Assembly: GCA_038501785.1 (NCBI GenBank)
Contig: JBAMJR010000051.1
Location: 4,990,501-5,054,500 of the forward strand
Direction: 5' to 3'
Source of the DNA: Myoxocephalus aenaeus
Lineage: Eukaryota; Chordata; Actinopteri; Perciformes; Cottidae
DNA: 64,000 nucleotides
The position numbers and the translations under genes were made by a program. Below, in pieces: positions 58,175 to 64,000 of the stretch; the stretch's first letter is position 1; each line of letters starts with the position of its first letter. Below the pieces are notes generated by a model. It saw nothing but the letters and a program-made list of their open reading frames with translations. It made no database searches and had not been told where the DNA came from.

Positions 58175-58211
58175 ATGGACAAACTTCTCCTGAGCATTGT
58201 CGTTGTGTCAG
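58175..58211 (+). CDS. Two-domain lectin exon 1: signal peptide
   Basis: Encodes MDKLLLSIVVVS plus the first base of a glycine codon; phase 1 donor GTAAGA. Short signal-peptide first exons of this kind are usual in the family. Confidence 0.82.
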
Positions 58212-61200
58212 GTAAGACTTTAATATATTTTTATTCGTTTCACATCTTCAACATTATAATAATATTGTTTAATAATTTGTCCCTGTGACATTCCTCTTAC
58301 TTCCCCTTCTTTCTTTATCTTTTTTACTTTAATGTAAAATGATAATTTGCATTAGTGAGTTAAGTTGTTAATATTAAATGTAATCAATATGCTGTTTGTC
58401 AATCCAGGGCTGTGTGCCATCTCATCAACTGCGGTACGTCGCTACCATGTTGTTTATGAGCTGAAGAACATGACTGAAGCGCAGCGTCACTGCAGAGAGA
58501 AATACTTTGACCTGGTCACCATACGAGACCTGGAGGACCTGGAGACCCTGAACACAACGCTGGATTTAAGCAGATTGGCCGACTCCAGCTCTGTGAGTTT
58601 TATTACTTCAGGGACAGGTGTTCTGAATGTTTTACATTCACACAGTGGTGGAAAGTATGCAGATGAACTGGACCTAAGTATGTACTTGTATACTTTACTT
58701 GAGTATTTTAGTTCAATGCTTTTTTACGTAACATTTCAGAGGGACATTTATTTGAGTTACTTTACAGATAAAGATTTTACAAACAAAACATATGATTTAA
58801 TGCAACGTACTATTAATCTGTACTGGATATTTACAGCATCAATATCTCATCAAACAAACATCGTCCATGTAAATATATAGTGGAGTCATGTTGCCATTGT
58901 TTGCACTGTTAGCATCAATAGCTGTTAGCATTGTTAGCTGAAAAAGTTCTGCAAATCAGACAGATCGTCAGAATCAAGACTGTAAATGGGAAGTAAAAAT
59001 ATCTGTAAGTCTATTTCTTAATATCACAATGCAATATTGCTTTCAGCGAGCCTGGATAGGACTGTACGAGGACCTGGACAGCTGGAGGTGGTCACTGCCA
59101 AACACAAACTTCTACAAACCCGGGGAGACGGAGTTCAGAGACTGGCTGGCTGGAGAACCGAGCAACCGTTACAGAGAAGATCACTGCGCATGGATGACTT
59201 CAGTAGGTGGGGAATGGGGCGATGACAGATGTTCGTATCCCTACAAGCCAGTCTGCTTCGATGTCAAAGGTGAGAATATTAATGTTCCTATGAGGAACTT
59301 TTATGTAGTGTTGATTCTGGCACCCCCTGTGGACTAAAGTGGTAATGTCTCTGAGCACCAGGGTCTCTGTAGAAAACCTCATTTAACTGCAGCAGGGTCT
59401 GACAGTCTGCCACTCTCAGTCCTGGTTCTGGTTCTCCCGTGCCCCCCTTCCCTCCAGCGGGTCGAGCAACGTCCTGGGTCTGCAGAGAGGAGAAGCTCTG
59501 CTGGTGGAGGAGGAGGAAGAGGAGGAGGAGGAGGAGGAGGAGGAGGAGGAGGAGACGCTGCTGTTGCCGGGAGCTGAGCTCTCCTCTTCCTCCCTCCGGA
59601 GCTCTGACTGCAGGTCCAAGGCTGCAGGTGATGCCGGATCTGGGTCTGTCCACAGTTGACTGGTCTCTGCTGGTTCTGGGTCTGTCCACAGTGGACTGGT
59701 CTCTGCTGGTTCTGGGTCTGTCCACCGTGGACTGGTCTCTGCTGGAGGCCCTGCTGGAGTCTGAGCTGAAGGAGGTTCTGGTGAACCTGCATGATGTCAT
59801 CTGGTTTCACCAGAATCTGACCCGGTGGCTCCGATGAGGAGCTTTAAGAATAACTCTATAGAACCAGACCTTCTTCTCTCTGATGGTCTGTTTACTGATG
59901 TAGGTCTATAAAGGACCAGGACGAACCTGAGACTGGTTCAGGACCAGTTAAAAGTTCCTCACGTTACTTGAACTAGTCTTCAGCTACATGAATGTCATTT
60001 AAAGCAGATTAATGTGCTCATTCAGCCGGTTGGTATCATGTCTGTTGGAGTGAAAATAGATATGATGCCTTTATGAATGTAAAGCAAACACATGAATGTA
60101 AAGCAAACACATGCAGGCGACTCAATGGTCGCCTGCATGTTCATATTCACACAGCTCCGTGTTGAACCTTCATGCTGAGTCATTAAGCAACAATAAAACT
60201 GGCCTGCATCTATGTAGTCTGTTATGGTTCCTCAACACAGCACTTACATTTGCTCTATGAGAAAAATAAGTTCTCGTCATTAATGTATTTCACTGATGAA
60301 TACAATATCTAAACACAAACTGCATTCATACATTTTTCTGAATTGATGCATCTGCTCTATTTTCAGGGCCAAACAAGACATTTGTCCGCATTAACCAAGC
60401 CATGCCGTGGACCGTGTGCCAGAGCTACTGCAGAGAACACCACACAGACATGGCCATGGTGAGCAACATGGAGGAGAACCTGAAGGTACATACTCTGATA
60501 CCCTTCGGAGAAGTATCCTGGATCGGCCTTTACAGAGATGAATGGAAGTGGTCTGATGGAAGTGATGGAAGTGCCTCCTCATTTAAGAACTGGAATCCTG
60601 ATGATCCTCGTGGTTCCTCTGAGGATTGTGTGGCAGCAGATTTTAGTGCCAATGGACAATGGGTGACCCTGAACTGTAACGTCAAGTCAGCGTTCATCTG
60701 CCACAGTGGTAAGCTACCATTCACTCAGTCTTTAAATGTGGACGTAGGTTTGCTTTATGCAGTAAAGAAAACTAAAGCTACGCAAAAATATCAAAAGTAG
60801 ATCAAAATACAATCTATAAATATCAAGTTATGGATAGCAAACACATGTGCAATATGCAGATCAACTGCAGATGATGGAGAGTGCTGGCCTCAGTGATGCA
60901 CCAATGCTAATGCTAAGACCATGTGAAGCTAAGCTAAGGTGTTCTTGCACCAGCCATATTTAAAGATTGAGCTGATGGAAAATTACCATATTTTTCTCTT
61001 GTATCATTAAAAGTGTTATACGATTATTATCAGCAAGAATTGTTGCGACTGATGAAGGTTGTTTGTGTTTTAGACGTTGAGCCTGTTGCAAAGCGAGTGA
61101 TGAAAGTGAGGCTGAGGAAAAGCTCCTCTCTGGATCTGAATGACCCTGTGGTGATGGAGGGCCTCTTGAAGCAGGTACATCTTCCCATATTACAAACAGA

Positions 61201-63874
61201 ACCACCAGGTGATATATGTGATGTGGTGGACTACTAAGAACAATATAAAGGTGCTATGTGCAGTGCAAGCGTGTGTAATGGTCAGTGGTGTATAAAGTAT
61301 CCAAAAGCCGTACTTGAGTAAAAGTAAAGATACCTTACTGGAAAATTACTCCAGTAAAAGTAAAAGTCACCTATTAAAATATTACTTGAGTAAAAGTCTT
61401 AAAGTATCTGATATTTTCTGTACTTAAGTATCAAAAGTATTTTTCTGATATAAAATGTACTTAAGTATTGAAAGTAAAAGTACAAGTACATGCTTTTAAT
61501 AAAAAAGCAAAGGGTCAGAATTTTTAGAATTATGAAGTTTATTCTTTTAAGTGCTGTGGTCACCGTGACCAAGGACAAGGAGTTGTGTTGATACAATAAC
61601 TGGGTTGGCTGTGATCCATCCATATATATTATGTTCAACATAATATATTGTACCTAAGTATACTTTTGCATCTACTATGAACTTATCATCATAATTCTCC
61701 AAAAAGCAATATGACACTATGAAGGACTTGTAACAGTGTGGTTATAAGTATGCTCATTCCGCCCGCCGTGGGTCTCTTGGTACCGGTCTGTGGGTCTCTT
61801 GGTACCGGTCTGTGGGTCTCTTGGTACCGGTCTGTGGGTCTCTTGGTACCGGTCTGCGGGTCTCTTGGTACCGGGCCACAGAAAGAATGAATGAAACATT
61901 TCAATTAAATAAAAAAAAAATCAAGGCCGGAAAGATGTTTTATTGTGAAAAACGACCGCATACATCCGTCTGTGGTAACCTCAGACGGAACCTCTTGACA
62001 CATGTCAAGATGTTACGTTACTCTAAAAATGAAACGTAAGGGGCCGTTCACACCGGACGCGACTTTTAAAAGCGCAGCCGCTTCAAAAACGCCTTGGCAA
62101 AAACGCGCCAGGGAAAAAAAATAAAAACAGCCCGCTGCGCCTGTGGAGCGGGCCTGCGTGCGCACCCGGGCGATAAAACTTCAAAATGGATTCAAGCAGA
62201 CGTCGCGCTCTTGCCCTTGCTGTGTTGTGGGATGAGGAGGAGGAAAAAGCCCCAAAAAAGCGGAGATTTTGGGTTCACGATATAAAAAAAAAAAGGAAAA
62301 AGTACGGCGAATACCACCATCTATTCCAAGAATTGTGTCTCGATGACGAGCGCCGTATGCTATTGCAGTAGTTTTTCGATCTTGAATTATAAAGTTCTTC
62401 GTATTTGAAGACCGCTAATATGAATCCTTCGTCGGCGTTGCCATTTTCTTTTGAAATTCCCGCTGTTCATACCACACGGAAACAGGAAAGAAGTGGTAAA
62501 GTAATAAAGCCCGCCTCTTGCTTGATCCGATTGGCTGCCTTGGCCGAGTGTGACATTGATGAGCTGTGCGACTCCGCGCAAGGCGTTTAAAAGTTGAGAA
62601 TATTTCAACTTTTAAGCGCGCCGAAAAAACGCTCGAAAAACGCGTCGCGCGGCATTTAAAAAGCGCGCATGAAAGGCGCGCCGTACCATAGGAAAACAAT
62701 GGTTTTGCTAGCGACGCGTTTTTGAGAGTCGCGTCCGGTGTGAACGGCCCCTAAGTCTGTTACAACTCTGTCGGTGATCTGGAAACCAAGGCAGAGTATC
62801 CTGAGATCGCCAAAAAAGCATGAAAACCTGCTTCCATTTCAACATCCTGTCTTTGTGCAGCGCGTTATAAGTTAAGCAGTATACTGGACTAAAGGTTTAG
62901 TTAGCAGTAGAGTCAGTAGACTGGACATAACGAACACACGTTGGGTGTCGTTGTTTCCCGTCTTTCCGAGGTCGGACCCGGTCCGTGAAAATATTGTCTT
63001 CACGTTACCGGTCCGTGACGTATAAAGGTTTGGGAGCGCTAGAGGATGTAGAGGGCTAATGCAAAACATTGTGATTCGCAAAACCTGCTTGGTGGAGTCT
63101 GTGTTCCACCACAGTCCCGGATGTTTTTTTTTCTTTTTCTAAAGATAGATTTGATTTTGTAGCGAGTAACGAAGGTTTCAGGAGAAATGTATCGGAGTAA
63201 AAGTATCATTTTTCTTTGCAAAATGTAGTGAAGTAAAAGTGCAAGTAAACAGAAATATAAATAGTAAAGTAGAGTACAGATATCCCCAAAAACTACTTAA
63301 GTACAGTAACGAAGTATTTCTACTTCGTTACTATACACCACTGGTAATGGTACTATTTTATTGACATACAGAGCGGAGTGATCAGGTGTATGTGATATCA
63401 GTGTGTTCAGTCCGCAAGTCCGTACTTGGAGTTGTACGAACCCAGTCAGTCACAGTCTTGGTGTTATGCTAATGTTGAGCTAATAAAGTTAGCCAAAGAT
63501 ATAACGGTCTCCTAAACTTATTCTACACATAACACTACAACGGGGACACAACCTTATTGAAGGTAGACTTGTGTCCAAACAACATGCAAACAACAAAGCT
63601 GCTCTAGTGGAAACAGAGTTCTTCTACAGCAGAGCTTCCACATGAGGACAGTGTGAGAAAGGATGCAGGATGTAAAGGAACAACAGCTTTAGTGAAGAGT
63701 TCTTCTCTGTCAGCCACATTCGGGGAAGTCAATGTTTTTGTCTCTCAGCTCAAACAGAGGCTGAAGGACCAGGGGCTGAACGACGACATCAAACTGAGCT
63801 GGAAGAAGCAGGCGGATGGAAAAGTCTTCCACAAGGAAGAGAAGAAGACCGAGAAGAGAAGAGATGAGCTGTAA
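58175..63874 (+). CDS. Secreted protein with two C-type lectin domains (whole gene, six coding exons)
   Basis: Joined exons are 58175-58211, 58408-58592, 59047-59269, 60367-60708, 61074-61174 and 63749-63874, giving 337 residues with GT-AG introns and matching phases. Parts in order: signal peptide MDKLLLSIVVVSGLCA; C-type lectin domain 1 (about 22-148) with cysteines in AQRHC, EDHC, DRC and PVC; domain 2 (about 150-262) with cysteines in VCQSYC, EDC, LNC and FIC; then a charged, probably helical tail of about 75 residues ending KRRDEL. It belongs to the large teleost group of soluble lectin-like proteins often named macrophage mannose receptor-like or selectin-like. The sugar-binding motifs are altered: EPS replaces EPN in domain 1 and WND is absent, while domain 2 has NPDDP and WVTLNC. 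Classical calcium-dependent mannose or galactose binding is therefore doubtful. There is no membrane segment. Confidence 0.88.
58408..58592 (+). CDS. Two-domain lectin exon 2: first half of lectin domain 1
   Basis: Encodes GLCAISSTAVRRYHVVYELK, then MTEAQRHCREKYFDLVTIRD and LEDLETL. It leaves in phase 0 at GTGAGT. The pattern of an aromatic strand, AQ..C and LVTIRD is the standard first half of a C-type lectin domain. Confidence 0.9.
58593..59046 (+). other. Lectin intron 2 with a MITE remnant
   Basis: At about 58642-58790 lies CAGTGGTGGAAAGTATG, then CTTTACTTGAGTATTTTAG, a copy of the teleost MITE family with a CAGTGGTG terminus. Related copies are at 9085, 35215 and the right window edge (63952). 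The open frame that runs from exon 2 into this intron is read-through. Confidence 0.65.
59047..59269 (+). CDS. Two-domain lectin exon 3: second half of lectin domain 1
   Basis: Encodes RAWIGLYEDLDSWRWSLPNT, then DWLAGEPSNRYREDHCAWM and WGDDRCSYPYKPVCFDVK. WIGL is the canonical core motif. EPS stands where sugar-binding domains have EPN or QPD. It leaves in phase 1 at GTGAGA. Confidence 0.93.
59503..59553. repeat. (GGA)n microsatellite
   Basis: Purine-only run, giving poly-Arg or poly-Pro/Ser frames. Confidence 0.95.
59636..59745. repeat. Tandem repeat, about 36-bp unit, three copies
   Basis: The unit contains GTCTGTCCACAGTGGACTGG and TCTCTGCTGGTTCTGG. On the plus strand it reads LSTVDWSLLVLG three times without a stop. 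Confidence 0.9.
60367..60708 (+). CDS. Two-domain lectin exon 4: complete lectin domain 2
   Basis: A single 342-bp exon, in phase 1 at both ends, encodes an entire C-type lectin domain: NKTFVRINQAMPWTVCQSYC, then SWIGLYRDEWKWSDGS, SFKNWNPDDPRGSSEDC and WVTLNCNVKSAFICH. It could be duplicated or skipped as a unit because of its phase. N-glycosylation at NKT is possible. Confidence 0.93.
61074..61174 (+). CDS. Two-domain lectin exon 5: charged tail
   Basis: Encodes VEPVAKRVMKVRLRKSSSLD, then LNDPVVMEGLLKQ, with acceptor TTTTAG and donor GTACAT. The segment is conserved in this teleost lectin group after the last lectin domain. The weaker donor is balanced by the in-frame junction to exon 6. 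Confidence 0.82.
61768..61876. repeat. 22-bp tandem repeat, five copies
   Basis: GTGGGTCTCTTGGTACCGGTCT is repeated almost perfectly about five times. ACCGGTCCGTGACG at about 63008-63021 resembles the termini of another hAT group, so the array may belong to a further inserted element whose borders I could not fix. Confidence 0.92.
62040..62751 (+). mobile_element. Deleted PIF/Harbinger transposon nested in the hAT-like element
   Basis: Termini GGGGCCGTTCACACCGGACG and its reverse complement at the other end match for about 25 bp. They are flanked by the 3-bp direct repeat TAA (62037-62039 and 62752-62754), the TWA target typical of PIF/Harbinger. The 712-bp interior keeps a short transposase N-terminal frame, and the rest of the transposase is missing. 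Confidence 0.88.
62186..62371 (+). pseudogene. N-terminal remnant of a HARBI1/ALP1-like transposase
   Basis: 61 codons starting MDSSRRRALALAVLWDEEEE; then KKRRFWVHDIKKKRKKYGEY and HHLFQELCLDDERR. The RRFWVH...GEYHHLFQEL pattern is the familiar start of PIF/Harbinger nuclease-like transposases. The frame stops where the catalytic DDE domain should begin, consistent with an internal deletion of the element. Confidence 0.7.
63749..63874 (+). CDS. Two-domain lectin exon 6: C-terminal tail and stop
   Basis: Encodes LKQRLKDQGLNDDIKLSWKK, then QADGKVFHKEEKKTEKRRDE and L, followed by TAA. Acceptor CTCTCAG; phase 0. LKQ at the start repeats the LKQ that ends exon 5. The final RDEL resembles an ER-retrieval signal. 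Confidence 0.87.
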   Translation, partial: LKQRLKDQGLNDDIKLSWKKQADGKVFHKEEKKTEKRRDEL

Positions 63875-63951
63875 TGTTCTTTCAATCCACTCTGGTCAGA
63901 GGCTTCCTTTCTCCTCCTCTTCCTCCTTTTCTTCTTCCTCTTCCTTTCACT

Positions 63952-64000
63952 CAATGGTGGAAAGTACCAAACTACCCAAGTACAGACCCTTTGCTGTGAA
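63952..64000. repeat. MITE left end at window edge
   Basis: CAATGGTGGAAAGTACCAAA, then CTACCCAAGTACAGA, resembles the CAGTGGTGGAAAGTA family also seen in lectin intron 2. It is cut by the window end and lies in the 3' flank or UTR of the lectin gene. Confidence 0.6.

Larger units (their letters stand above)
59270..60366 (+). other. Lectin intron 3 with simple and tandem repeats
   Basis: Contains a (GGA)n tract (about 59503-59553) and a tandem array of a unit of about 36 bp (GGTTCTGGGTCTGTCCACAG then TGGACTGGTCTCTGCT) with three copies at about 59636-59745. Open frames on both strands here (59439-59837 plus; 59288-59810 minus) arise from these repeats. CATGAATGTAAAGCAAACA is also duplicated near 60073-60112. 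Confidence 0.8.
61283..63343. mobile_element. hAT-like non-autonomous element in lectin intron 5
   Basis: Begins CAGTGGTGTATAAAGTA and ends, inverted, CAGTGGTGTATAGTAACGAA. The 8-bp target duplication GTAATGGT lies at 61275-61282 and 63344-63351. Both flanks carry the AAAGTAAAAGT and ACTTAAGTA motifs of this MITE family. The 2061-bp length is large for a MITE because other sequence has inserted inside it. There is no hAT transposase gene. It lies wholly in the intron, so it need not disturb the protein. Confidence 0.9.

Noticed and set aside
59288..59810. Minus-strand frames of 143-170 codons with poly-Pro/Leu/Ser tracts
   Set aside because: Arise from the (GGA)n tract and the 36-bp array inside a lectin intron; antisense to the gene.

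Overview
This window looks like nuclear DNA of a teleost fish. Multi-exon vertebrate genes with canonical GT-AG introns lie in AT-rich sequence full of long (CA)n microsatellites, and the repeats are typical of teleost genomes (hAT and PIF/Harbinger DNA transposons, palindromic MITEs, a Ty3/gypsy retroelement). There are no bacterial operons and no recognisable tRNA or rRNA genes. Almost all long open frames outside the listed exons are read-through of simple repeats or chance.

Layout. (1) Positions 1-8618, minus strand: the first three coding exons of a BAIAP2L1-like (IRTKS) I-BAR gene; the rest runs off the left edge. (2) 8619-21702: intergenic DNA with microsatellites and MITE remnants. 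(3) 21703-29780, minus strand: a complete five-exon neuronal pentraxin 2-like gene. A roughly 0.8-kb tetranucleotide (GGAT)n minisatellite fills its first intron right up to exon 2. (4) 29781-53400: a gene-poor region colonised by transposons. It holds a nested pair of hAT elements (40699-42232) and a nearly full-length hAT element with a frameshifted transposase (43429-46054); each has its 8-bp target duplication. (5) 53400-58060: a mosaic of retroelement fragments, including a tRNA-Pro primer-binding site, gag-like and integrase-like relics, LTR-like repeats and piggyBac-like ends. (6) 58175-63874, plus strand: a complete six-exon gene for a secreted protein with two C-type lectin domains. 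Its last intron carries a hAT-like element that itself contains a deleted PIF/Harbinger element.

BAIAP2L1 and NPTX2 are also neighbours in mammals, so the left half is an old conserved block. The first is a membrane-curvature and actin adaptor, the second a secreted synaptic organiser; nothing in the sequence suggests they act together. The lectin gene is unrelated and lies in a repeat-rich, apparently fast-changing segment. Points most worth a second look: the lectin ends in an RDEL tetrapeptide resembling an ER-retrieval signal; a TATA-plus-leader module of the lectin promoter recurs several times in the upstream retroelement mosaic; the minisatellite abuts a triple-CAG splice acceptor in the pentraxin gene; and transposons are nested within transposons at two places, with readable target duplications.
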